The notes under the pieces are model-generated. The model had not been told where the DNA came from. It searched no databases and saw only the letters and a program-made list of their open reading frames with translations. This document shows positions 53,676 through 61,900 of a stretch of DNA of 64,000 bases, one piece after another. Origin of the DNA: Myxacorys chilensis ATA2-1-KO14 (GTDB lineage Bacteria; Cyanobacteriota; Cyanobacteriia; Leptolyngbyales; Leptolyngbyaceae); the NCBI GenBank assembly GCA_019359275.1, contig JAHHHP010000015.1:25579-89578 (forward strand), in the 5' to 3' direction. The translations under genes and the position numbers were made by a program. The first letter of the stretch is position 1. Every line of letters starts with the position of its first letter.

Positions 53676-54275
53676 ATGTCAAATCAACTTGCTCCATTGG
53701 AACAATTAAATGCCTCTGATCAAGAAAAACACAGTGAGATGAGCAATTGCAATGTCATCTCAATCGAAAAGTTAGATTCATATCAACGCTTGCAACTGAG
53801 ACACGACAAGATCTATCATCCTGAAATTCTCTTGCTGCGGGTCGCTGAGCGCATGAATCACATCGCGCTACATCTGACTAAGTATCTCGGTGCTCTTTAT
53901 TCTCTACCTAATTCAGCAGTAGAGAACAGAAAAGCGTTTATTGATTCATTCATTATGGTTGTTTCTGCAAGCAATCTATTAGGTATTCTTCTGAGTGAGA
54001 GCTTAGAAAGCGATGAAGTAACTGATACTGCTGAAACCTTTATCAAAGGCTACATCCAGATACTTTCTGAAATAGCTAAAGCTTGTGAAGCAACTGATCA
54101 TCAAGAGGACTACCCAAGTCGGCGCATTTTGAACAGGAATATCCGAAGCCTTTTTACGCTCTTACTATGTGAGGCAGCTTCACGCAATATTTCTATATTA
54201 GATGAGGCTAGTCATCGTTTAGTTTCAGTTGAGAGAAAACATCCCCTCTACAAAATTTTACGAGAAGAAGAATGA
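53676..54275 (+). CDS. All-helical hypothetical protein, first gene of a three-gene unit
   Basis: Start at ATG 53676 (a TTG at 53652 is possible). 199 residues beginning MSNQLAPLEQLNASDQEKHS. From about residue 44 the protein is helical: LQLRHDKIYHPEILLLRVAE, then RMNHIALHLTKYLGALYSLP, NRKAFIDSFIMVVSASNLLG and FIKGYIQILSEIAKACEATD. The helix pattern is loosely like MazG/all-alpha NTP pyrophosphohydrolases, but I do not see the E-x-x-E / D metal signature, so I do not assign that. The stop overlaps the next gene's start (ATGA type, 54272-54275), so translation is coupled. Confidence 0.6.
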   Translation: MSNQLAPLEQLNASDQEKHSEMSNCNVISIEKLDSYQRLQLRHDKIYHPEILLLRVAERMNHIALHLTKYLGALYSLPNSAVENRKAFIDSFIMVVSASNLLGILLSESLESDEVTDTAETFIKGYIQILSEIAKACEATDHQEDYPSRRILNRNIRSLFTLLLCEAASRNISILDEASHRLVSVERKHPLYKILREEE

Positions 54276-55027
54276 GTTTTTGGTCGTCACAGTCGCTAAT
54301 TTCTCGTCTTCCTGATCTGGTCAACCCTTTTGATCCTAATCGGATCGATTCAGCATCATACGAATTGTCTTTGGGCGATGAAGTTTATATATCATCCTTT
54401 CCAAATACACCTCAGAAAGATCGCAAAAAAGTTTTTTTGAAGGAACGAGAAACAATTGCCATTCCTCCTGGGCAGTTTGCGTTTCTAATAACTGCTGAGG
54501 AGATTTCTGTTCCTGTAAATGCTATTGCATTTATCTCAATAAAATTCTCCGCGAAAGCGAAAGGAATTATTAATGTCTCTGGCTTCCATGTAGATCCAGG
54601 CTACAAGGGACGATTAATTTTTGCTGTTTTCAACGCAGGTCCACTCAACTATCATGTGGAATGCGGGCAGCGACTTTTTTCTATGTGGTTTGCTGATCTA
54701 GATGGGGCTGATGAGCGTCCACGTAAAAAGCCTGGATTTGTCTCAATCCCTACTGATTTAATTAACAGTCCAGATTTAGTGGCCTCTCTTCCTTACCTTG
54801 CAGAACGTTTAGATGAGATTGATAAAAAAGTAGAAAATTACTCTACTAGGCAGGCTATTATCTGGGCTATTTTAATCCCCATCAGTCTGGCCATTATTGT
54901 GTCTTTTTTGAAACCCTTGACAGATCGTTTCGTTAGTCCATTATTTGACTCAAATAATAGTAATCCTACATTAGTTAGGCCAAGCCCATCAAATCAACCG
55001 TCAATCCCACAGAGCGAAACTAAGTAA
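54272..55027 (+). CDS. Membrane-anchored dCTP deaminase/dUTPase-fold protein, 251 residues
   Basis: Trimeric dUTPase-fold domain (about 1-160): RIDSASYELSLGDEVY (24-39), PPGQFAFLITAEEISVPVNA (65-84), and SGFHVDPGYKGRLIFAVFNA (103-122). In E. coli Dcd the matching stretch is RIDPGWSGCIVLEFYNSG, with the catalytic Glu138; here that position is Ala118. The Asp (D108) is kept. The linker has a coiled coil (LAERLDEIDKKVEN), and a transmembrane helix follows (AIIWAILIPISLAIIVSFL, 195-213) with a polar tail outside. dCTP-depleting deaminases are a known phage-defence principle, but this one lacks the deaminase Glu. It is coupled to 53676 and followed by a DUF1643 gene. Confidence 0.8.
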   Translation: MSFWSSQSLISRLPDLVNPFDPNRIDSASYELSLGDEVYISSFPNTPQKDRKKVFLKERETIAIPPGQFAFLITAEEISVPVNAIAFISIKFSAKAKGIINVSGFHVDPGYKGRLIFAVFNAGPLNYHVECGQRLFSMWFADLDGADERPRKKPGFVSIPTDLINSPDLVASLPYLAERLDEIDKKVENYSTRQAIIWAILIPISLAIIVSFLKPLTDRFVSPLFDSNNSNPTLVRPSPSNQPSIPQSETK

Positions 55028-55061
55028 ACTCCTTAATGAGAACATTTGCATTTTTTGGCTC

Positions 55062-55604
55062 ATGAGTTTACAGAGTGAAATGATGAATTTAGAATACCGC
55101 TATCAGCTTTCGCGAAATATTTCAACATTATCGAATCGTGTTTTATTGGTCTGTATGCTGAATCCATCAACAGCAAATGAGGAAAAAAACGATCCCACAA
55201 TTTCTCGTGTATGCCGTCTTGCAGAGAATGCAGGATTCGGTCGGGTGCTAGTGTTAAACCTTCTAGCTATCCGTGCTACTAATCCTGCTGATATCTGGCT
55301 ACATGAAGATCCTTTAGGAGCAGACAATTGGGGAACATGGCATAAAGTTTTAGAAGAGCTAATTCCAGACAGAGATGCCATATCAGTAGCTTGGGGAAAA
55401 GCACCAACGCGCCGGGATCAGTTGAGCCGATTTGTTCCGATCTTAGTTGAAGCATCTCATTGCCTCAAAGTTTGGTCATTGCCACTCATGACTTGGGTGC
55501 ACAACCTTGATGGCTCGCCGCGCCATCCGCTTTATATTAGTGTTCGTACAGAACTGCAACCTTACAACCTCGATAGTTACATTGAAAGACTTTGTAAAGT
55601 TTAG
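55062..55604 (+). CDS. DUF1643 family protein, 180 residues
   Basis: Family hallmark VCMLNPSTANEEKNDPTISR (about 30-49), with RVLVLNLLAIRATNPADIWL (about 64-83) and the DAISVAWGKAPTRRD block near 106-120. Length is normal. DUF1643 genes are typically found on phages, plasmids and islands; the biochemical activity is not established to my knowledge. It is third in the unit, 34 bp after the dUTPase-fold gene, and ends where HIP1 sites resume. Confidence 0.85.
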   Translation: MSLQSEMMNLEYRYQLSRNISTLSNRVLLVCMLNPSTANEEKNDPTISRVCRLAENAGFGRVLVLNLLAIRATNPADIWLHEDPLGADNWGTWHKVLEELIPDRDAISVAWGKAPTRRDQLSRFVPILVEASHCLKVWSLPLMTWVHNLDGSPRHPLYISVRTELQPYNLDSYIERLCKV

Positions 55605-55714
55605 GTAACCAACTACATCAGAAACTTGCTGAATTTTCCCCGGCGATCGCTCGAAGCAGCACATCAGATTCTCGATCGCCTTTGGGAATCTTAATGGTGT
55701 CCCCTCACCCCTAA

Positions 55715-55960
55715 ATGCTTGTGCCCGACGCTGAAACTATTCTCGATGCTGCTGACTTTGCTCGTGAGGCTGGCTTCGCTAATGCAGGTGATCAACTGAC
55801 GATCGCGGTGATTTTCTTCGCGCTGCTCTGTCTTGGCGTGTGGTTAGGCGATCGGCAAAAAGAACCTCAAAAATCTGAGCGAACTCCGCCACCTCCAACC
55901 CCACTTTCTCAGCCAAGCGATATAGGACGCTCTCGCGGTGATGGTGCTGATAGCAATTAG
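55715..55960 (+). CDS. Small single-pass membrane protein, 81 residues (tentative)
   Basis: Begins MLVPDAETILDAADFAREAG. One hydrophobic helix (QLTIAVIFFALLCLGVWLGD, about 28-47), then a Pro/Ser-rich tail (SERTPPPPTPLSQPSDIGRS). No Shine-Dalgarno sequence is obvious. It has no recognisable family and could be a chance ORF, though the helix and linker look deliberate. Confidence 0.45.
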   Translation: MLVPDAETILDAADFAREAGFANAGDQLTIAVIFFALLCLGVWLGDRQKEPQKSERTPPPPTPLSQPSDIGRSRGDGADSN

Positions 55961-56099
55961 GTAACCTTAGCAAGGCACTCCTTAGGGACAGAGTTTGAAG
56001 GAGCCGGTTTGATGATGCCTATGGATCGTGCCTTGATGGATGGTACCTCTCCATCAAAGCTGCTTTAATTTGTCTCAGTTAACTAATAAGGTGACATTT

Positions 56100-56759
56100 A
56101 TGATAACCTTTCCAACGAATCCTCAATACGCCACCTTCATCCAACGGACTTGGGCACGGTTACAGAATTCCCCGTGGAGCATTGCAATCTCACTTGGGCT
56201 AGTCTTGCCCATCGCGATCGCACAACCCGCAGCAGCAGGACGATATGTCTTAAATCAGACCCCTGCAACGATTGAAAAATCCTTTGGGCGGTACTGGACG
56301 AAATTGACTCGGAAAGTAGAGAAGGACACCTACGTCACCTATACCTATTCTCCAGCCCCATTGCGGAAACTCTTTCCAGCCTATTCCTTCGCCACCTTAT
56401 CCATGCTCTATGTGAATGGCAAGGTGCAGCGAATCACCATGCAACCCTATCGAACCGCGCAGGAGAAAGCAGCGGACGAAATCAAGATGGAAAGCAAAAC
56501 CGTTATCGCTCAAGCCCTGGAAGCAAAACTGTTTGAAGTCATCTTTGGGTATCGCCCGCCCATCTACAAGCCCCTGCATCTGAGCTATGGCATCGATTAC
56601 ATCTACACGAACTGCTTGGGAGATGGCGTGGATTCGACTTACAGCATCATCAGGGGAGATCGCTTCAATGGAGGCATCTCGATGACCTACAACTCTGCTT
56701 GTGAACCACCCTACGATCGCATTAAATACACTGAGGATCAGGGACCCATAGGCGGATAA
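56100..56759 (+). CDS. Exported hypothetical protein, 219 residues
   Basis: Start at ATG 56100 with AAGGTG 7 nt upstream. The signal-like helix NSPWSIAISLGLVLPIAIAQ (about 23-42) is followed by AAAGR, so it is probably cleaved. The mature part is beta-rich: KSFGRYWTKLTRKVEKDTYV, YSFATLSMLYVNGKVQRITM, YKPLHLSYGIDYIYTNCLGD. Two Cys (NCLGD, NSACEP) could pair. The family is unrecognised. Cyanobacterial codon use with HIP1 sites suggests a resident gene. Confidence 0.65.
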   Translation: MITFPTNPQYATFIQRTWARLQNSPWSIAISLGLVLPIAIAQPAAAGRYVLNQTPATIEKSFGRYWTKLTRKVEKDTYVTYTYSPAPLRKLFPAYSFATLSMLYVNGKVQRITMQPYRTAQEKAADEIKMESKTVIAQALEAKLFEVIFGYRPPIYKPLHLSYGIDYIYTNCLGDGVDSTYSIIRGDRFNGGISMTYNSACEPPYDRIKYTEDQGPIGG

Positions 56760-56786
56760 CTTCGCGTCGATTGGTTCTGCTGCCTA

Positions 56787-56951
56787 ATGTTGGAGATGCG
56801 ATCGCTCAATATATTTTTCAGTGGCTCGCAGGGAACCCTGAACAGCATAGAGTTGGAGTTGGAAGATCGCGTCTTCTACAAATTAGTGATTGTGTATTTG
56901 ACAAACCGCTATGAAACAGGCGCGATGACCGATTCGCACACTAAAGCCTAA
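56787..56951 (+). CDS. Small hypothetical protein, 54 residues (tentative)
   Basis: ATG at 56787 (or in-frame ATG 56796), stop TAA at 56949-56951. Translation MLEMRSLNIFFSGSQGTLNS, then IELELEDRVFYKLVIVYLTN and a short polar tail. The hydrophobic/polar alternation looks like a beta-strand plus helix. No Shine-Dalgarno at a good distance and no family. It shares a strand with the gene upstream. Confidence 0.3.
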   Translation: MLEMRSLNIFFSGSQGTLNSIELELEDRVFYKLVIVYLTNRYETGAMTDSHTKA

Positions 56952-56988
56952 TGGCGCTTCTCAATCGCAACACACCCCACCTCTCCAT

Positions 56989-57198
56989 TCAATCACAATC
57001 AGCCCCATAGTGAACCGCCTGCACTTTGCCGACTGAGTTCACATCAGCACACCATTGCCCGTGAGCCAGCCAGACCATGATCGGATGGTAGAAGACTGTA
57101 AAGGCTATTGCCAGGGCGCTTACTGTAGCGAGAGAAATCAGAAAAATTGGCAGAATCTTCTTAGGGCGAATCGTAAGGGGCGAGGGTCGTTGGCTCAT
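56989..57198 (-). CDS. Small single-pass membrane protein, 69 residues
   Basis: Begins MSQRPSPLTIRPKKILPIFL. One hydrophobic helix (LPIFLISLATVSALAIAFTV, about 16-35), and a C-terminal part with two Cys (GQWCADVNSVGKVQAVHYGA, then DCD), perhaps periplasmic with a disulfide. No family recognised. Its stop lies 38 bp from the convergent 54-residue ORF. Confidence 0.5.
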   Translation of the reverse strand: MSQRPSPLTIRPKKILPIFLISLATVSALAIAFTVFYHPIMVWLAHGQWCADVNSVGKVQAVHYGADCD

Positions 57199-57407
57199 GA
57201 GTGGATGGCAGAAGGGGCGGTTTGATTATGCCCTTAAGCAGGATAAAGGGCGCGATCGCTATTCCGTAGAATTACTCAAGATCAGGCAGTTATGCAGTGT
57301 AAATTTAGGATAAATCCTAAAAAATAGGAGTTATCCGGTCTGCAAACTGCATAATTCCCTTATGAGAGGTACTGAGTTCCTGCCGAGAACACTAAATTAG
57401 CCTGAAC

Positions 57408-58166
57408 ATGACTCAAGACAGCAAGCTAGGAAAATCGCCACTTCAAGGTCTTAGAAAGCGAAGGCTTCTGAGCTTACTTGCAATCAGCGTCAGTATTCTA
57501 TTTATCGTTATTCGTCAGCAAATTGCATCTGTTTGGGAATTCTCAACTCAAGTTTTTGGTTCTTTTTTAACCAATATTTTTCTCGTTTTTCCTTATGTAG
57601 TGTTAATCTTTGGGTTCTTCTTGTATTTTCAGACAGAGCAGGTCAGTTCTAAGCTTGAAGAGAAAGCGTACATGCTTGCTCAGGAAAGGCATAGGGAGGA
57701 GCCAAGTAAAGCAAAACCTGTGTGGGACATGGCTCAAATAACGCTTGAAAGTTACTTCAACCGGAATTTGAGTCAAATACGTTGGATATTTTGGTTAAGT
57801 GTAATCGTAATGTCCCTCGGATTTGTCCTCATCCTCTATGGTGTGGCACTAGGCTATCAAACCCCTAATGGAAACTGGATTGTAGCTGCTATCGGAGGAG
57901 TAGCTGGCGTTATTACAGAGTTTATTGGAGCAACTTTCTTATTTATCTATAAATCGAGTATTCAACAGGCGGACAAGTATGCAGAAATTTTAGAGAGAAT
58001 GAATTTTGTCGGTATGGCAATGCAAATGTTAGACAGTATTGCAGAACAGGATAAGGATGCAAAATCCTCAGAGCCTAATTCAGCAGAGTCTTTACAACAA
58101 GCCAAAATAGAGATGGCTAAAGCCTTGTTGGAGAAGTTGCAGTCTAATTCCCAGCAAACTAAGTAA
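57408..58166 (+). CDS. Cyanobacterial TRADD-N-associated-type 2-TM protein, 252 residues
   Basis: Four hydrophobic helices. The first two (about 20-35 and 50-72) are variable. The C-terminal pair has the pattern FNRNLSQIRWIFWLSVIVMS (about 117-136), GFVLILYGVALGYQ, VAAIGGVAGVITEFIGATFL (about 159-178) and FIYKSSIQQADKYAEILERM. This matches my memory of the cyanobacterial TRADD-N-associated transmembrane domain (CyanoTRADDas_TM). Such domains are linked to NTP-dependent conflict systems with TRADD-N, caspase-like or NTPase partners. No partner is adjacent here. An attC-like palindrome lies 32 bp after the stop. No intact HIP1 site inside the gene. Confidence 0.72.
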   Translation: MTQDSKLGKSPLQGLRKRRLLSLLAISVSILFIVIRQQIASVWEFSTQVFGSFLTNIFLVFPYVVLIFGFFLYFQTEQVSSKLEEKAYMLAQERHREEPSKAKPVWDMAQITLESYFNRNLSQIRWIFWLSVIVMSLGFVLILYGVALGYQTPNGNWIVAAIGGVAGVITEFIGATFLFIYKSSIQQADKYAEILERMNFVGMAMQMLDSIAEQDKDAKSSEPNSAESLQQAKIEMAKALLEKLQSNSQQTK

Positions 58167-58198
58167 AGCTAAACGTTCCTGAAGCGGTATAGACAAAT

Positions 58199-58290
58199 GC
58201 GGCATAACAATCATGGTGCAGCGGATTGACCGAAGGCACTTGTGGAGCTGCAAAGATGCTGGCAACGGCTGACCAGGAAAGTTATACAGC
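58199..58290 (+). other. Integron attC-like recombination site (candidate)
   Basis: Arms GCGGCATAAC (58199-58208) and GTTATACAGC (58281-58290) match 8/10. Five-nt spacers (AATCA and GGAAA) follow on each side. Inner arms TGGTGCAGCGG and CGGCTGACCA pair with one bulged G and one mismatch. This R-spacer-L / L-spacer-R geometry with an extrahelical base is the hallmark of integron attC sites. It lies 32 bp downstream of a gene on the same strand, as in a cassette. No integrase is visible. Confidence 0.55.
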
Positions 58291-58454
58291 TTAAGCTGAG
58301 ATCGCGCCATTGAAAACCCCATAGGGTCAGGGCAGATGCATCTAAAACTTAACTCTGGCTTTCAGGTCTGACGAGCTAATGCCCAAATCAATCGGCAAGC
58401 TATCAACTTGAAGATGAAAGAGCCGCTATATTACGAGTCCTGTTGAATAAGTTA

Positions 58455-59195
58455 TTAGACCTTTGTTCGACTCTCAAATCTATTCAGGAATTCTTTTGCC
58501 TTGTCATACTCATATGTCGTAAGAAATGCTTCAACGACATCATGCTTCGCATCGAGCTTACGTGCGAAATAGCTAAATGGGTATTTCACATCATCAAACA
58601 TAATGAGGTTTATCGAAATATAGTGTTCAAGCATCTGCATGAAACCGAAAAAATGGTCAAAGCAATCTCTGACATATTTCTCCTTGCTGTCAAAATTTGT
58701 GGGATCAGTACGTAAAGCTTCCCACATTTCTTCTCGTGCTATTCTTTCTAGCTGGTCCTTACCTGTATTGTATTCGCGGTTAGACCAGTCCAACATAAGC
58801 ATAGCGTCGTTAGCGTAAGAGTCCTCCCACATCTCATTCAACATATCTCTTGCGAGGCTCGCCTTCCTCCATCGGAGCTCTTCTTCACGTTGTTTTCTAC
58901 TCCTTTTACTCTCTTTTAACTCATCATCCTTTTGTTGTCTGTTTCTTTTAACTTGGTCATAGGCTAGGAAGATCGCGACGAAAACACTAATCACACCGCC
59001 AATTTTTGACGCGGCATCAATAACATCTTTGGTGAAAGAATCCATTCCAGGATCTAGTTGATTTGCTTTCCCTACTTCAGTAGAATTGCTCTTTGCTTGA
59101 GGAACTTGTGCCGCTCCTTGCCCTCTAACGCCATGAATGCCTAATGAAAGAGCTAAGAACAAACTCATCAACAACAGGTAAATTACTCTTTTCAT
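58455..59195 (-). CDS. Membrane protein with DUF4760-like C-terminal region, 246 residues
   Basis: Signal-like N-terminal helix (RVIYLLLMSLFLALSLGIHG, 3-22), then a second helix (KIGGVISVFVAIFLAYDQVK, about 64-83), a charged helix (DDELKESKRSRKQREEELRW) and a globular C-terminus. That C-terminus contains ASLARDMLNEMWEDSYANDA, EMWEALRTDPTNFDSKEKYV and a CFDHFFGFMQMLEHYISINL block. The last resembles DUF4760 domains that follow membrane helices; function unknown. It converges on the attC-like site. Confidence 0.6.
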   Translation of the reverse strand: MKRVIYLLLMSLFLALSLGIHGVRGQGAAQVPQAKSNSTEVGKANQLDPGMDSFTKDVIDAASKIGGVISVFVAIFLAYDQVKRNRQQKDDELKESKRSRKQREEELRWRKASLARDMLNEMWEDSYANDAMLMLDWSNREYNTGKDQLERIAREEMWEALRTDPTNFDSKEKYVRDCFDHFFGFMQMLEHYISINLIMFDDVKYPFSYFARKLDAKHDVVEAFLTTYEYDKAKEFLNRFESRTKV

Positions 59196-59487
59196 AGTTT
59201 CAATTACCCGACAAAAGGTCTAATTATTATTTATCCTGTTTGAACTTCTCCCAATCAGAATAAATATTTATCATAAGGGAATTAAGCCGGTTACAAACCC
59301 AGGGCGAACAAATCCCGCGAAGACTAGGAGGGAGAAAGGAGGGGGGGATAGATGGCTGCCCTTTCTTAAAAGCTGCTTTCAGAGCGACAGAACTTGATCT
59401 GGATGTTGATTCGGTAAAACCATCAAGCGCACAGAAAACGATCGCTACGCTTGAAGTAAAAAGAATAAAGCCCCTTGAAATCTCAAG

Positions 59488-59694
59488 ATGATCAACGTTA
59501 AAAACCTCATCAAAATTATCGTCGTAGGCACGATTGCTATCAGTGGCGTTCAAATGCTACTCCTTGAAATCTCAGAGCCTCAGCAATCAGCCGAAAGCAA
59601 ACAGAAAATGGAAGAGATTGATCAATTGCTGGAAAGGGGCGATCGCTTAATCGAGGAGGTCAATCGACAAGTTGAAGAGGCTGAGAAAAAATAA
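59488..59694 (+). CDS. Small membrane-anchored coiled-coil protein, 68 residues
   Basis: Begins MINVKNLIKIIVVGTIAISG, a membrane or signal helix (about 7-27), followed by an acidic coiled coil (SKQKMEEIDQLLERGDRLIE, then EVNRQVEEAEKK). No family recognised. The opposite frame (59227-59553) is open by chance. It shares strand and spacing with the small basic gene at 59956. Confidence 0.55.
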   Translation: MINVKNLIKIIVVGTIAISGVQMLLLEISEPQQSAESKQKMEEIDQLLERGDRLIEEVNRQVEEAEKK

Positions 59695-59955
59695 TGCGAT
59701 CGCACTTTATGATGAGCGCAAGCATGACGATCTCTTATCATGAATTGTCGTTACCAATCTTGGTAATCACGACTCAAGGGAAAACCTTACAGCACAAGTA
59801 TTTCTCCGTCTTCAACATGGAATAATGACTCGACTAACTTCAACCCAGGTAAACGCCTTCTCTGCAAAGGTCTTAGCCTTGTTTGGGGCGACAAAGTGTA
59901 ACCCAGATCATCCCGCGATCGCAGATAATTTGTAGAGTTTAGGAGCCTTAAATTT

Positions 59956-60096
59956 ATGGCTATGGGTACAGTTAGTGAAGTTTTACGAAACGCGATCGAG
60001 CGCTACATGAAGCAGAAAGAAGAAGAGGCAAAAAGCGCAAAAGCTTCAGAACCTGCGAAATCTAGTAGAAAACGAAAAAAGAAGAGTGCAATTTAA
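59956..60096 (+). CDS. Small basic protein, 46 residues
   Basis: ATG at 59956 with AGGAG (59941-59945) 10 nt upstream; TAA at 60094. Begins MAMGTVSEVLRNAIERYMKQ, then KEEEAKSAKASEPAKSSRKR and KKKSAI. A short amphipathic helix followed by a basic tail suggests nucleic-acid binding or a membrane-surface peptide. Family unknown. Confidence 0.5.
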   Translation: MAMGTVSEVLRNAIERYMKQKEEEAKSAKASEPAKSSRKRKKKSAI

Positions 60097-60200
60097 CTTC
60101 ATTTATTTCTGCGCGATTGACAAGACCAGAAAACAAACACCAAAAGCCTAGCTCCATGCTTGAAATAGGGAGGGGGGGATGCTCTCGCTAAAATGGCTAC

Positions 60201-60500
60201 ATGACCAATAGTTCCAAGCGCCCATCGCCCGAAAAGGTTGAAAAACTCGCCTCAAAAGCAGCCCTTTTGAAGCAAAAGCTCGATCGCTTGGATCGGCTCG
60301 AAGGTGATTTGCTCTCCCTGATGGAAAGCTGTATCCGCAGTGCAAAGAAGTTAGTCAAACCGTCCTTCGATGGAGACGCCCACGCAGAAGCAGCAAAACT
60401 GAATGCATCAGTCAGAGTTTGCGACATTGCCTGGAAGATGCTTCACAACGAATTGGCAGCAGAAAACGCGCTGCGAGATATGAGCACTGATAAAGAGTAG
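60201..60500 (+). CDS. Hypothetical helical protein, 99 residues
   Basis: Begins MTNSSKRPSPEKVEKLASKA. Highly helical with a coiled coil (LLKQKLDRLDRLEGDLLSLM, about 23-42). The C-terminal ASVRVCDIAWKMLHNELAAE suggests dimerisation. No motif or membrane helix. A G-rich tract (GGGAGGGGGGGAT) lies about 30 bp upstream, echoing one at about 59340 upstream of the 59488 gene. Confidence 0.55.
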   Translation: MTNSSKRPSPEKVEKLASKAALLKQKLDRLDRLEGDLLSLMESCIRSAKKLVKPSFDGDAHAEAAKLNASVRVCDIAWKMLHNELAAENALRDMSTDKE

Positions 60501-60574
60501 GCACGCTCTTTTTATGCCTGACCGCAAGAACTGAGAGTAATGCCAAGACTTCTATCACGATGAGCGGTCTCTCT

Positions 60575-60970
60575 CTAATCAAACGCTCGGAAGCAAGCCG
60601 TCTTCACCATTTTGTCCGTAGCGGAACCGCGATTTGGTGTAAAACGATTTCTCGGATCTTTCAGGTTTTGAGAAACTCCGTTTACTTGTCCTACAGTCAT
60701 CAAAGATGTGGAACAGCTAGCGATCGCTAGCACAGTGTCTTCTCCAATCCTGTAGTGAAAGCCAACTTGATTGGTATTTCGATCTGGCGTAAGTGTATTT
60801 GTTCTAAGGTAAATGTCTTCACCTTTTTTGGATTTTCCTATGTACAGCCATTGACGCTGAATTGTTGAGATTGTCTCCTGCATTTCCTGAAGTGTGTCAG
60901 CAAGGTCTGCTCTGGCGGGGATAGCAGAAACGGCAATCAGGACAGCAGCAAAAAGCGATCGCTTAATCAT
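60575..60970 (-). CDS. Exported hypothetical protein, 131 residues
   Basis: Start at ATG 60970 (the frame is open upstream to 61045). A clear signal peptide MIKRSLFAAVLIAVSAIPAR with cut after ARA. The mature part is MQETISTIQRQWLYIGKSKK, EDIYLRTNTLTPDRNTNQVG, and Cys residues in IASCSTS and TACFRAF that may pair. No family recognised. It converges on the 60201 gene. Confidence 0.6.
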   Translation of the reverse strand: MIKRSLFAAVLIAVSAIPARADLADTLQEMQETISTIQRQWLYIGKSKKGEDIYLRTNTLTPDRNTNQVGFHYRIGEDTVLAIASCSTSLMTVGQVNGVSQNLKDPRNRFTPNRGSATDKMVKTACFRAFD

Positions 60971-61498
60971 TGAAGTTCTCTGGGGACGTACCTTTTCTAC
61001 TTCGAGCGTTGCGATCGCGTCCCTGCTCATCCAAATAAAGTTCACCCAATCAACATCTACAGTTAAGACTCAGGCATCGTTGGCTCTACACATTCACTAA
61101 TTGCCTCAATCTCTATCCCTGTTTATTTCTCATTATCAATGATGAAATTCCGCGCGTTGCATCCTGTGCATCCTGCGCAAACTCGCTCGATCGCTCTCCT
61201 TGTTTGCTTTTCCTCAATCTTGAGGAAAAGCCCTGTTAGTGGTGAAAACCTGAAAAAACCTGAAATTGAATTACGGGAATTGTCGTAATTACGATCGCTG
61301 TAACTCAGGTAACCCTTTACAAATAGGAGATTTCAGCCTATCTATTTTTTGGCTGTAACCCAGGTTCTGAGAGTTTCAGTTGCCCGATCTTGTCTTGAGA
61401 AGTGATGGCGCATAACTAATATGAGATAGATCCTTGCGGGTACTCAGAGATGACAAAACAGCGCCCTCGATTATTACAAAGAGACTAAAGCCCTAGCG
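60971..61498. other. 528-bp intergenic region with hairpins
   Basis: GCTTTTCCTCAA (61206-61217) / TTGAGGAAAAGC (61220-61231) forms a tight hairpin. GCTGTAACTCAGGT (about 61298) recurs as GCTGTAACCCAGGT (about 61352). No coding character except the remnant frame leading into the gene at 61499. Confidence 0.5.
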
Positions 61499-61678
61499 AT
61501 GCTAATTGCGATCGCGGTCCGCAATGAGATGGAGGACTTTCATTGCGAACATCTGACCGATTCACAGATGCAGGAACTCAACCCAATCATTAGAAACGCG
61601 ATCGTCACCGCACTATACGCCACCAGAAACTACAGCGAAAACGAAACCTCTGCTGCTGCGGCTAGCTTCCAGCTATAG
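61499..61678 (+). CDS. Small protein of a plasmid/island family, 59 residues (possibly truncated)
   Basis: ATG at 61499, TAG at 61676-61678: begins MLIAIAVRNEMEDFHCEHLT, then DSQMQELNPIIRNAIVTALY. I recall a short cyanobacterial family with the EDFHCEHL and MQELNPIIRNAI blocks. The same frame is open upstream to a TGA near 61451 (DYYKETKALA before the ATG) with no start, and no Shine-Dalgarno precedes the ATG. The 5' end may be missing. Function unknown. Confidence 0.5.
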   Translation: MLIAIAVRNEMEDFHCEHLTDSQMQELNPIIRNAIVTALYATRNYSENETSAAAASFQL

Positions 61679-61900
61679 CAAGCCAGTCAAAACGGGATAA
61701 TTCGTTTTGAATTTCAAGTTTTAGCTTCAAAGTCCCCTGCGCTTCAATCTTTCTCGCTATGGTCTATATGAATTTCAATTAGTTGTAGCAATTTTCGATA
61801 ATTCAAACCAAAAAATTTCTTTGAAATATCAAATATTTTGATACTGTTGTGCAGGAAGTAAAATGTTTGTCCCTTCCAACAACTCAAAAGAGATTTAGAA

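Noticed and set aside
59227..59553. 108-residue minus-strand frame
   Set aside because: Overlaps the better-supported coiled-coil gene at 59488 and has no protein-like features.
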